Shown: piece by piece, positions 36,926 to 47,543 of the stretch | How positions within the stretch are numbered: position 1 is the first letter of the stretch | How the letters are laid out: the number at the start of each line of letters is the position of its first letter | Assembly: GCF_026151205.1 (NCBI RefSeq) | Contig: NC_087079.1 | Location: 3,925,230 to 3,989,229 of the forward strand | Source of the DNA: Bolinopsis microptera | Lineage: Eukaryota > Ctenophora > Tentaculata > Lobata > Bolinopsidae | DNA: 64,000 nucleotides | Direction of reading: 5' to 3' | The notes under the pieces: model-generated | Told to the model about the DNA's origin: nothing | Database searches by the model: none | What the model saw: the letters and a program-made list of their open reading frames with translations, nothing else | Position numbers and translations under genes: made by a program

Positions 36926-37034
36926 TATTTACAAGCAAGAGCATCAATAATCTAACAAAAGTTAATCGTGAGACTACACTGATCTTCTTTTTTTAACGTT
37001 TCTTCTCAGTATGAATTCGTTGATGGGATTCTTC

Positions 37035-39284
37035 CTAAAAATGCTGAATTCGCTGATGTTGGAGTAAATTATATTTCCGAGAACAAGCATATGAGCATTC
37101 CTCGCACTTGTAGGGTTTCTCTCCGGTGTGAATTCGTTGATGATGTATAAGATTTGATTTAGAAGAACTTGTGTATTTACAATCGCTGCATTTGTAGGGA
37201 TTGTCCCCTGTGTGAATTCGCTGATGTTGGATTAGATTAGATTTTCGAGAACAAGCATATGAGCATCCCTCGCACTTGTAGGGTTTCTCACCAGTGTGAA
37301 TTCGTTGATGTATGATAAGATCATGTTTCTTAATACAACCATATGAGCATTCCTTGCACTTGAAGGGTTTCTCACCTGTGTGAATTTTCTGATGTTTAAC
37401 TAGACTACCTTTTTCAGTGAAAGCAAATGAGCATTCCTCGCACTTGTATGGTTTCTCACCAGTGTGAATTCTCTGATGTTTAACTAGACTACCTTTTTGA
37501 GTGAAAGCAAATGAGCATTCCTCGCACTTGTAGGGTTTCTCACCAGTGTGAATTCGTTGATGTAAGTCTAGAGTGCCTTTCTGAGAAGAAGCATATGAGC
37601 AATGTTCACACTTGAATGGTCTTTCACCAGTGTGAACTCTCTGATGTTCGACTAGACTACTTTTTTGAGCACAAGCATATGAGCATTCCTTGCACTTGTG
37701 GGGCTTCTCACCGGTGTGAATTCGCTGATGTAGAACTAGATGATGGTTATAAGAACAAGCATATGAGCACTGTTCACACTCGAAAGGTTTTTCTTTAGTA
37801 TGAACTCTCTGATATTTCAGAAGATGTTTCAGAAGATGTTTCAGAAGAAGAGGTTCGGAGGAGGAAGAAAAGGAACAAACATTACATTCAAATGGTTTAC
37901 GTTCATAGGGGTTTTTTTTTGAATTGTTCTCTTTCTCTAAAATTCCAGAATAACTCATTTGCTTATTAGCTTTATTGTCGTTTTTTCGAGATCCGGTCTT
38001 GTCTTCAGCTGGACCACCCAATACAGATCCGGTCTTGTCTTCAGCTGGACCACCCATTACAGACCCGGTCTTGTCTTCAGCTGGACCACCCATTACTGAT
38101 CCGGTCTTGTCTTCAGCTGGACCACCCATTACAGATCCGGTCTTGTCTTCAGCTGGACCACCCATTACAGATACGGTCTCGTCTTCAGCTGGACAATCCA
38201 TTACAGATCCGGTCTCGTCTTCAACAGGACCATTCATTACAGATCCGGTCTCGTCTTCAGCTGGACCATCGATTACAGATCCAGTCTCGTCTTCAGCTGG
38301 ACCACACATTACAGATCCGGTCTTGTCTTCAGCTGGACCAACCATTAAAGATCCGGTCTTGTCTTCAGCTGGACCATCCATTACAGATCCGGTATCGTCT
38401 GCCGTTTGATCTGAAATGCATATGTTTCTTGAAATTTGGAAACAATTCTGAATACATAAACTTAAAAACTATATTACATTTACAGTTATTTGTCAATAAA
38501 GGTCTAAACTGATAATAACACGTTTTACTTTTAATTCATTGATCGCAAAATTGTTAACTCATAATTTACCCAATATTTATTTTAAAAGGAGGCCTAGCCG
38601 ATAGTATAAATATGTCACCTGTTATCAGCTTTATATATTTTCTAGACACGTTGCAGCAAACATCATCGAACTGTAGTTCAAAGATCCCCCTCTGAAATAA
38701 GTGTAAATAATTAGCACTATCTTATTATGAATATTGTCATTAAAAATTGGTTAGGTTTCAAGCCAGTCGCCTGGACAACAAGTGGAATAAAATGGTCTCA
38801 CAAAAAGTCTCACAAAAAGTACTTAATATTATTATTATTGTGCATACCTTAACGCGGCGTAGGATGGTTGCTTGGTACTCTATCTTATCCCGAAAAGGAT
38901 TAGCAGTCACCTGCTGCCCAACTGTCAAACCCAAATCCTGCGGAGTGAAAATCTATTCACTAGAACTATAATGTATAAAACAAGGTATACTACTAGAGAG
39001 CGTCATGTTTAAGAAAAACGTGCAAAATAATTTTGTTCAAGAAAATGTGCACAATAATTTTGGGGGTCCATCAGTCCATGTTGTTATTATTTTTAGGTAC
39101 AAACTAATTAATAACTCTCTAGATGGTCTAGATATCGCAACATTTACCTACTAAGCCTCTAAAATAATTCAACTGTCATATTTTACCAAACTTTATTATA
39201 AAATTATAGCGCTAGCAATGATAAACAAACCTTCTCATCAGTATCACAGCTATGATTTCTCCCCATTTTGTCACAGTCAGCCAT
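37035..39284 (-). CDS. Family-A zinc-finger protein A4: 11 repeats, 10 fingers
   Basis: Minus-strand exons: 39231-39284 (MADCDKMGRNHSCDTDEK), 38848-38937, 38619-38691 and 37035-38410, phases as in the other copies. After the Tudor-like segment come only 11 acidic repeats, five of them near-identical GGPAEDK types, then ten C2H2 fingers. Fingers 5 and 6 are a tandem pair (CEECSFAF..KGSLVKH). Fingers 7-9 match A1 fingers 10-12, while fingers 3-5 match A2, so the array is a mosaic of the two. The last finger has altered His spacing (HQRIQH), as in A2. It lies at the mirrored position of A2. Function as for A2; the variable fingers imply a different DNA target. Confidence 0.84.
37998..38393 (-). 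repeat. 36-bp coding minisatellite of A4, 11 units
   Basis: Eleven in-frame units, the shortest array of the four. Units 7-11 are almost the same type (T.SV.GGPAEDK), indicating recent local homogenisation. Confidence 0.97.
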
Positions 39285-39852
39285 GGACTTAAGCTTCAAA
39301 ATAACAAAGTCAGTATTATATTATATGAGCTGTATGACCAGGAAATTACAAGTCATTTACATCATAAGACAGTCGAGGCAAATGTGGCAGGAAAGCAGGC
39401 TTGAGATCACATGCCCCAATGAGAGTACTGCAGACAATAGCTCACACAACGAGCATGAAATGTCTATTACTACGATCACGAGGACGTGCTGATTTAAACA
39501 ATAATTTAATGGAAATACTTTAAGCATATTACCAATGGAAAGTCTCACCATGTTCTAGAGTCTACATCATCCATTTAAACAACAAAAGGATGCTATATAT
39601 CACAGAATGACTGTGAAGGCACATAATATGTTTGTTTAAAAAATGATGTTGCTGAATTTTGCTTTGAAACTGTACTTACTCGTATGTGTGGAATTGAACT
39701 TAGATTCATGATAATATGTAAAAATTAAAATTTTGACATACAATGTTTGGTAATATGAGCAGCGATATGTTCAATAAATCTCCCGATTTGACATGGAAAT
39801 CTTTCCTGTGATCAGATTCAAGAAGTTAGAATTACATTAAATACAAGTAATT
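39285..39852. pseudogene. A4 upstream region with inverted family-B remnant
   Basis: Contains the reverse complement of the remnant at 5614-5690 (MSNRE start followed by the internal deletion), at about 39,765-39,810, and the family-A upstream region. Confidence 0.65.
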
Positions 39853-41222
39853 AATAATAATAATAATAAAATTTGGTAGCTTAAACACAAACTCTAAGCC
39901 CAGTGGATAAACCACAAAACTTATGCTCTATTGTGTGAAACAAAGATACTAGATCAAGATAACTATCAAGGAGTGTATGCATAGGACATAAAAAGTTTTG
40001 GAACGAAGATGACATGCTTATGAAGCGAGCTAACAGTCTAATTGCTAATAAGTTCAAAAAGATCATGACATTAGGTTGCATCCTAAACAGTTTAAGCAAA
40101 TAACATAAAGTTATAATGTCAATTAATCGCTCATGCCATAACTTTTCTTAAACAGGTGAGTTTTTAATAATGTTTTGAACAGATCAACATCAGAACAAGT
40201 CTTAATTTCAATTGGTAGTTGGTTCCAGATTTTCGGAGCAACAGTCTGAAACGCTCTTGGGTGCGATCTTGTAGATCCGACAGGTAGGTGTAAGGAGGAA
40301 GTTCTTCTGCTACTCGAACTAACAAATGTTACTAGATCACACAGATATGCAGGAGCAACACCATTGACTGCTTTGAAAATCAGTAAACATAACTTAAACT
40401 CAATCCTTTCCTTCACCTTGAGCCAATGAAGGGATTTGAGCTTCTCCTCGACTGAGTCTCTCTTCTTTAATCCAAAAACCAGACGGCATGCTCGGTTCTG
40501 AATGTTCTGCAGCTGCGTAATTGAGGCTTGACTACAACCATAGTAAAGCGCATTGCAGTAGTCTAGCGATGAGATTACAATTGCTTGAGTCAGTGTTCCC
40601 ATCTGTTTGGTTGTGAGGAATGTTTTCATCTTAGCAAGGTCTCTTAGTTTCAGAAAACACGATGTTTTAAGTTGCTTGATTTGCTCACCAAAGTTTAGTT
40701 GAGAGTCGAGACGAAATCCGAGGTTCTTTGCAACAGGTGACAGCCTGACACACGTCTCAGAGTTAACAAACACGCCCCCTATAGACAGCTGCTGGAGAAC
40801 AAGCGGTGTCCCAAAAACAAGAATCTCAGTTTTTCCTGCATTGAGCTGTAGATAATGTTTTTTCATCCAGTCATTAATTTCTTGGAAACATTTGGGAACA
40901 TCGTTGATAAGGACGGTGGGCTCCTCGTTTGGCTTGAAACTTTTATACAGCTGATGATCGTCGGCGTAACCCTGGATGGAGAAGTTCAAATCATGTGCTG
41001 CTGAGTACAAAGAGCGAATGTAGATGTTGAACAGGACCGGACCCAGCACAGAGCCCTGTGGGACTCCAAACTTAATCACTATCTCATAAGATTCCTCATT
41101 TCCAACTTTAATCGTTTGACATCTACCTGTGAGGAAGCTGCTGAACCATTTCCAAGCTGTCCCTGTTATTCCCAACTCATTTCTGAGGATGTTCAGTAGT
41201 TTGCAGTGGTCAACTGTATCAA
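39853..41222 (-). mobile_element. 5'-truncated CR1/L2-like LINE with partial reverse transcriptase
   Basis: Reading leftwards from 41222, an open frame (..DTVDHCKLLN.. to stop at 40123) encodes the second half of a LINE reverse transcriptase: GVPQGSVLGP (motif B), the catalytic YADD box, then the thumb and a C-terminal region typical of CR1/L2 elements. The 5' part, including motif A, is missing. The 3' end is a (TTA)n tail at 39,853-39,870. The frame is intact over 360 codons, so the insertion is young. The matching plus-strand site near 5560-5580 is empty. Confidence 0.9.
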
Positions 41223-41830
41223 AATTATACGAGTATTTAAAACAGTAACAACTTTTCTTATCACATTAAAGACTTAAATCATATACCTTTGGATGGTTTC
41301 ATAATCCAAAAATCTTTTATTAAGCTATTTCGAAGGGGGCAGGGAAACACTCTGCAGGACAAAATCACGGTTCTAAAGACTAAATCTAAAAATCGATAAT
41401 TTGTATAAATTCATCTCAAGATTACAAAATAATATCTTTACTTTGCAATAAATTATGAAACATAAAAGCATTAATAAAAACTTTAAAAAGTAACGCCACA
41501 TTGTCTAATATAACCATTACCGGCTGTTAATGTTACCGGCTGTAAATGTTACGTCCCCCTGCATAGGGCCCAAGCAGTGTATGTTCCTGCAGTACATCTG
41601 AATTAAAAGGCATAGTTTACAGAACACAATTTCCACACAATAATCGTGTGTCTTAACAATTACAGGTGGTAACAATTACTGTTCAATGTCTGTCGAGACT
41701 CTAGAATAAATCTCTCAAAATTGGGGTGAACAAGATTTGCAAGCAAGAGCATCAATAATCTAAAAAACAATAGTGAGACTACACTTAAAACTGATCTTCT
41801 TTTCTAACGTTTCTTCTCATTATGAATTCG
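41223..41830. other. Cluster spacer following B3
   Basis: Inverted homologue of 5005-5565, without the 1.93-kb transposon. No gene. Confidence 0.6.
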
Positions 41831-41910
41831 TTGGTGTTTTATAAGATTTGATTTAGAAGGGCTGTCGTATTCAAGTCACTGCGTTTGTAAGGCTTCACAC
41901 CTGTGTGAAT

Positions 41911-43281
41911 TCAATGATGTTGGACTAGATTACCTTTTTGAGAACTAGCAAATGAGCACTGTTCACACTTGAAGGGTTTCTCACCTGTGTGAATTCGCTG
42001 ATGTTTCACTAGATTACCTTTCAGAGAACAAGCATATGAGCACTGTTCACACTTGAATGGTCTTTCATTAGTGTGAACTTTCTGATGTTGGACTAGATTA
42101 CATTTTATAGAAGAAGCATATGAGCATTCTGTACACTTGTAGGGTTTCTCACCTGTGTGAATTTTCTGATGTTTAACTAGACTACCTTTTTGAGTGAAAG
42201 CAAATGAACATTCCTCGCACTTGTAGGGTTTCTCACCGGTGTGGATTCGCTGATGTAAGACTAGATCACCTTTTCGAGAACAAGCATATGAGCAATGTTC
42301 ACACTTGAAGGGTTTCTCACCTGTGTGAATTCGCTGATGTTGGACTAGATTACATTTTAGAGAAGAAGCATATGAGCATTCTTTACACTTGAAGGGTTTC
42401 TCACTGGTGTGAATTCTCTGATGTTTAACTAGACTACCTTTTTGAGTGAAAGCAAATGAGCATACATCACACTTGTAGGGTTTCTCACCGGTGTGAATTC
42501 GTTGATGTAAGACTAGATTACATTTTTGAGAACTAGCATATGAGCATTCTTTACACTTGTAGGGTTTCTCTCCTGTGTGAATTTTCTGATGTTTAACTAG
42601 ACTACCTTTTTGAGTGAAAGCAAATGAGCATTCCTCGCACTTGTAGGGTTTCTCACCTGTGTGGATTCGCTGATGTAAGACTAGATCACCTTTTCGAGAA
42701 CAGGCATATGAGCAATGTTCACACTTGTAGGGTTTCTCACCGGTGTGAATTCGTTGATGATGAATAAGATTTGATTTAGAAGAGCTTGTGTATTTACAAT
42801 CGCTGCATTTGTAGGGATTGTACCCTGTGTGAATTCGCTGATGTCGGATTAGATTACATTTTCGAGAATAAGCAGATGAGCACTGTTCACATTTGAATGG
42901 CTTTTCATTAGTATGAACTCTCTAATGTTTCAGAAGATGAGATTCGTAGGAGCAAGAAAAGGAACAAACATCACATTTAAAAGGTTCACTTCTATGCAGG
43001 GTATTCTTTGAATTGTTCTCTTTTTCTGATATTCCAGAAGAACTCAATAGCTTATTAGAATTCATCTTTTCACCAGCCATATCCTCGTGGTGTTCTTTAA
43101 TATGCTCCATAAAGAACTCATCGTAAAGGAAATGAGCTTTACATGTGGGACAAATAAAACCATGAGACTTCCCGTTGACTTCCTGTAGCTCAGTCTTTAT
43201 CTCCTTTTTGATAACATGGTCCAGAATCTCAGTCTTCACTTCATCTTTTACAGATTGTGATCTTGTGTCCCGATTTGACAT
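41911..43281 (-). pseudogene. Family-B zinc-finger gene B3, split by an in-frame stop before a 12-finger array
   Basis: Exon from 43292, Met at 43279-43281. The N-terminus has the family-B front, but the first SUMO-type motif is changed (VKDE, still psi-K-x-E), followed by VKTE, IKKE and IKTE and the isolated finger. In the first array finger, Gln of HQRVH is a TAG stop (42922-42924), giving a 128-residue product. Beyond it the frame stays open for exactly 336 codons (12 complete fingers of 28 residues) to a TGA at 41911-41913. That uninterrupted array contains no Met. So one C-to-T change separates the leader from the longest family-B array. It could be a recent pseudogene, a readthrough stop, or a short product carrying only the SUMO motifs and isolated finger. 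Confidence 0.85.
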
Positions 43282-43292
43282 GGAAATATTTC

Positions 43293-44317
43293 CTGTGAAC
43301 AGATTCAAAAAGTTAGAATTACACCAAATACTAGTATTAAAAGAGTAAACTTACTTATCAAAATAAAGAGTTGAATCATATTCCTTTGGATGGAATATGC
43401 TTCATATGATTCTGACTATTCTTTACATTATATCCCACAGTCATATATGGGCAATTTCATGAAACATGAACAAGGAGGGAAAAAAATAAATTTCAGTTAT
43501 GGCACTAGCTTTGATTGGAGTCTGAAAGAGAAGATTATAAACTGTTAGACACAAAAAACCGCTTATAAATATCTCACTTCGTTTCTGTGTTATCGCGTTT
43601 TCAAAATACCCATAAATTGTCATGTTTTACAGGCTAAAACTACTCTATAATAAAAGCTGTTTACTAAAAAGAGATTGTTGTAATATTCATTAATTCTTGA
43701 TCTGTAAAGGTGCATACCACTTCACTGAAGCTGTATGCAAAATTTGGGACTCAAAATTTAAGCAGATTCGGAGCAATGCTATTCTACTTTCTCCTGTTTT
43801 TAGTGTAAATTACTATACATAAAAAACAAAAAAGTTTTCTGCTGGCCACATTTCATGTTATTTCTTGCTGAAATCTTGCTAAAACAAGCTAACTCTGATG
43901 TCAAGACATAATGTACTTGTTTATTTAGATCCATAGATATCAGATCATGTCAATACCAGCGTCAAGTAAGTTACATGTCAAGTAATTTACGTGTCAAGTA
44001 ATTTACACATATGCTTTTTATTCAGAAATAGTAGTAAAACACAACAAGTAACGATTGTCAAACAGAATAAAAGTTATTTAAAAGTGATAATAGATTGGTT
44101 CTGGTCAGAATTTCATTAAAGAAATCTATAAAAATGGTTTAAAATGGTTAAAAATTGACTTTTCGAAAATATAATATAAATAATACTTTACTTTACAGAA
44201 AATCCAGTGGCCTGCTTGAACACAAATTTTTGAGCTGGGAAACATTCGTACATTTACGCCCACCTACCTACTCTGTATAACTGGGCTAACTGTGGACCCA
44301 ATCAGTGGATCAATCAA
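43293..44317. other. Outer edge of the inverted cluster and unassigned sequence
   Basis: Homology to the cluster ends at about 43,393, directly after CCTTTGGATGG; the paralogous regions continue with TTTCA. Beyond that, AT-rich sequence without a supported gene. A short motif TCAAGTAATTTAC is repeated at 43,970-44,010. Confidence 0.55.
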
Positions 44318-44325
44318 CCAATTAA

Positions 44326-44897
44326 GGGGGCCGGGGGGTCTTCATCAAAATTCCCTCGAAATTGACTTTTTAGTTGTTTCTGATAGAAGGGAGTGATATC
44401 TATCAGATGCTTTTGGTCCCATGGAAAAATATTATTCCTAGCCGAAATTATTGTCGGTCAAAGATCAGCACTTATGTGTAATTGTATTGCGCGAGCGATT
44501 TTCAATCATGCGTCCTGAAAATCGAGTCTAAAAATCTATTTTCTCCTACATGTTTTGAGCAATCACCCTGAAACTTTCAGGATATGTTCTAGAGATAATT
44601 TAAAAGAGATGAGCCAAACAGAATTTTGAGATAGGCCTTTAAACATATTTCATTCGATTTTGAAAATCTTCAACCTCGTTTTTTGACGATTTTTTGAGGT
44701 CCAAGATTTTCAAAAATTGAAAATCGCTCGCACAATACAATTACACATAAGCGCTGACATTTGACCGATAATAATTTCGTCTAGGAACAATATTTTTCCA
44801 TGGGACCAAAAGCATCTGATAGATATCACTCCCCTCTATTAGAAACAACTATAAAGTCAATTTCGAGAAAATTTTGATGAAGGCCCCCCCGGCCCCC
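44326..44897. mobile_element. 572-bp foldback/MITE flanked by TTAA
   Basis: Two inverted arms of about 200 bp (44326-44525 and 44700-44897) start GGGGGCCGGGGGG and enclose a loop of under 200 bp. TTAA flanks both sides (44322-44325 and 44898-44901). TTAA duplication is characteristic of piggyBac-type transposition, but the ends do not show the usual CCC..GGG polarity. No coding capacity. Confidence 0.85.
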
Positions 44898-44905
44898 TTA
44901 ATTGG

Positions 44906-45644
44906 CTAATGATAAACTGATATATCATTATTAATCATATATTACATAGTTCATACACTTAGCAAACGAATTAAAGACAAAGGGGCAGCTTTAAACAGTT
45001 AAAATCAAAGGATTGTGTAACAGTGTAAACTACTTGACACAAAAGAGTAACTTACTTTACAAGGAAAAAAGGCTTCTACAGAACACAGCTATTAACCATT
45101 TACCAAAACAAACCCTTTCCAGTACAGGCAAGACATTTGCCAGTGTGCATGAAAAATATTTAAATGTTTATTCTCACACCTGGGCACGAAATGAGATTTC
45201 AATACACGTTGGTCAGGAATGTCAATTTGTGCCCTGTAATTTACTTTACATTTTCAAACGTGCCTCACTCAAAAGCCATAGCAGTTGGAGTAAAAATCTT
45301 AATATAGCTGTGTGTGGAGTACATAAGAGATGTTTCATGCAATTTATCATGATTCTGTTATGTTTGTGTAATGCTTGAGAGTCAGAATAAGGCCAAATTT
45401 TTGTGCAAAGTGTAATTTACTTTACGTGAAATCGCCCATATCTAAGTTTAGCGAATTTTAATCTCCATTTGTATTTTAAGCAGTGAAAGACAAAATAAAA
45501 ACTGTCAGAACCCAATAACTTTATTTAAAAAAACAATAAATTAGCAATTAAACTTCAGGTACATCTCTGTAAAAGCAATTAACTTAACAAATACCAAAAT
45601 TGGTCACAGGATACTCCGCAAATAATTAATAAGGGGTGCTCCAA
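44906..45644. other. Flank downstream of DPH7
   Basis: No gene supported. An AATAAA on the minus strand at 45520-45525, about 120 nt past the DPH7 stop, is a plausible polyadenylation signal. Confidence 0.5.
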
Positions 45645-46574
45645 CTAGACACCGCTGTGCCAAACGTTAACCAAATTATCATAAAATGAGCAGGTAGCAA
45701 CAAACCCCTGGTCTAACCAATCTGCCCCATACGCAAGGGATGTGTGTCCTGTGTAGGTCTGTGCTACAGCAAACTCTGTCAAGTCCGCGATATGAAACCC
45801 ACTGTGCATGCCTGCTATAAGCGCATGCATATTGTCAGGACTGCGCTTGATGCGCCACACACCACCACCTACACTGACAGTTCTGAGGGGTTGTTTAAAG
45901 TTCCTGGTATCCCACTCAACGACCAACTCATCATAACTTCCGGATAATATCCGGTTAAGAGATACAGGATCAGGGGATATGCAGCACACCCCCATGGTGT
46001 GGTATCGTGAGGTGGAGACAGTGTGAGGGGTGCGCAGGTCATGGCACTTCAACAAACAGTCGTCTCCCCCGCTGTAAACCAGGTTTACATCGTGCCTGTC
46101 AAGCGCTAAACCCCATACTTCAGCGCCCCAACCCTGCGCACCATGTGCTGCCTCTATCTTCATTGAAATTTCCAAACTATCTGGGTTTATTGAGTAGATG
46201 ATTCCAGCAGTATCACTGGTGACAACAGTATTAGAACTCCCGTTAACAGCCAGTAAAATATCACTTGACACATTAGTAACTTTGCACTCACTAAACGCAC
46301 AGTCCTTATCAACATCAATCATGCGCAACTCGCCTGAAGCGCATGCTGCCAACAAACATCCCTCATCTCTCCACCACAGATCCAATACTCCCCCCGTTTC
46401 TAGGACTGATGATACTTTAACAGACTTCTCCTGGAAGTCTAGAATGGAGACGTTACCGTGTCTTTCTGTTCCGCTAGAGTCTAGTTGGTATGTTGCGCAA
46501 GCAAACTTGGTTTGGTCACCTGGTTTTGTTTCGATGCTGTCTGCACTGTACTTTGTTTTGTGCGAGGCTATCAT
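45645..46574 (-). CDS. DPH7: DPH7, diphthine methyl esterase (WD-repeat)
   Basis: WD40 protein of the diphthamide pathway; it removes the methyl ester from the over-methylated diphthine intermediate on elongation factor 2 before amidation by DPH6. Single 309-residue exon. Features: WD-type strands throughout, SGGDDCLLKCHDLRTP, then ILSGSYDELVVEWDTRN, VGGGVWRIKRSP and AGMHSGFHI, the segment that best identifies the family, and a last blade ending NVWHSGV. It is shorter than human DPH7 (452 residues) mainly at the ends. The ATG at 46572-46574 gives MIASHKTKYSADSIETKPG; the N-terminal DSIETKPG strand is expected for the first blade. No intron is seen. FDX2 follows upstream on the same strand after 330 bp. 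Confidence 0.93.
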   Translation of the reverse strand: MIASHKTKYSADSIETKPGDQTKFACATYQLDSSGTERHGNVSILDFQEKSVKVSSVLETGGVLDLWWRDEGCLLAACASGELRMIDVDKDCAFSECKVTNVSSDILLAVNGSSNTVVTSDTAGIIYSINPDSLEISMKIEAAHGAQGWGAEVWGLALDRHDVNLVYSGGDDCLLKCHDLRTPHTVSTSRYHTMGVCCISPDPVSLNRILSGSYDELVVEWDTRNFKQPLRTVSVGGGVWRIKRSPDNMHALIAGMHSGFHIADLTEFAVAQTYTGHTSLAYGADWLDQGFVATCSFYDNLVNVWHSGV

Positions 46575-46904
46575 CTTTATCTAGATTAAGGGAACTAAGG
46601 GATCGAATTTTCAGTTTTGACATTTTTATAATTTATTTGATATTGTAGTTCCTACTAGTGAAACAAGAGTGATAATATGAATGTGAAATAAAATGGTTTA
46701 CAATGTGTATTATAAGCTGCACTGTTTAATAAATTAGGGGGTCACTGAAACATTACATCAAATGTATAATTTACACCAAAACGCTCTCAAATAAAGCATG
46801 GTCTATGCTAGTAAAAAGTTACAAAAGGTTCTACACAGAACATAAACCTTCAAACAAACAATAAATCTATAAATAAACATTAAAAACCCGAGAAAGTCTC
46901 AATT
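46575..46904. other. Intergenic, FDX2 3' flank and DPH7 upstream region
   Basis: 330 bp of AT-rich sequence. It must hold the FDX2 3' end and the DPH7 promoter. No specific motif found. Confidence 0.5.
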
Positions 46905-47543
46905 TCAGTGAGGTTGAGGCACGTGACCATCCACATAAAAGTTCCTAGTAATCCTGGGTATCTGCACCGTAATCCCATCCAACTTCCTCTCCAACACAAT
47001 CTGACATGACAGTCTACTGGTCTCCCTGAGCTCCGGAGCCATGTCCAACATGTCCTCCTCGTCCTCACTCGCCTCCTCCAACATATCACAGTACTCACCC
47101 TCCACATACACGTGACACGTGCAACACGCCAGGCTCGCTTCACACGCGCCCTCTATCTCAATATCGTGCTTGTGCGCGAGGTACATGACGTTATCTCCTG
47201 TCCGTCCTGCTATTGTCCGGACTGTTCCGTCTCGGAGTATATAGTTTATCCGGACTGTTTCCTCCTCGGACTCGGGTTCTGGCAGGTGTTCGTGGAATGC
47301 GGTATGTGTGGTATGTAGATGTCGTAATGTAGCCTGCTGTAATCTGATACCTGTATATACCTTTCCGGGGATTGTAGATAAAAACCTGGATATATTACAG
47401 TTAGGTAGAACTGGTGGTGGAGTGGAACCTGATAATATGACTCTGTCACGTGAGTGACGTGCTGGTCGGAGAAGCTTTAGAAGAGGTCGGGCACCGGGGC
47501 TGGTTCGGGAGTGATGACGTAGACAGATCATGAGTACATACAC
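46905..47543 (-). CDS. FDX2: FDX2, mitochondrial [2Fe-2S] ferredoxin
   Basis: Adrenodoxin-type ferredoxin that supplies electrons for mitochondrial Fe-S cluster assembly. Single exon, 212 residues (human FDX2 186). The first ~85 residues are Arg-rich with few acids, as in a mitochondrial presequence. The core begins at VRINYILRDGT. The cluster ligands are in GACEASLACCTCHV (C-x5-C-x2-C) and the fourth Cys in SRLSCQIVL. The acidic DMLDMAPEL loop binds the reductase. The C-terminus TRNFYVDGHVPQPH is the FDX2 signature (FDX1 differs). An extra Cys sits beside the second ligand (ACCTC). Two Met are possible at the start (47543 and 47528); either gives a good presequence. Confidence 0.96.
   Translation of the reverse strand: MYVLMICLRHHSRTSPGARPLLKLLRPARHSRDRVILSGSTPPPVLPNCNISRFLSTIPGKVYTGIRLQQATLRHLHTTHTAFHEHLPEPESEEETVRINYILRDGTVRTIAGRTGDNVMYLAHKHDIEIEGACEASLACCTCHVYVEGEYCDMLEEASEDEEDMLDMAPELRETSRLSCQIVLERKLDGITVQIPRITRNFYVDGHVPQPH

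Noticed and set aside
45013-45378. 121-codon plus-strand ORF
   Set aside because: No recognisable motif, AT-rich composition and no splice or promoter context.
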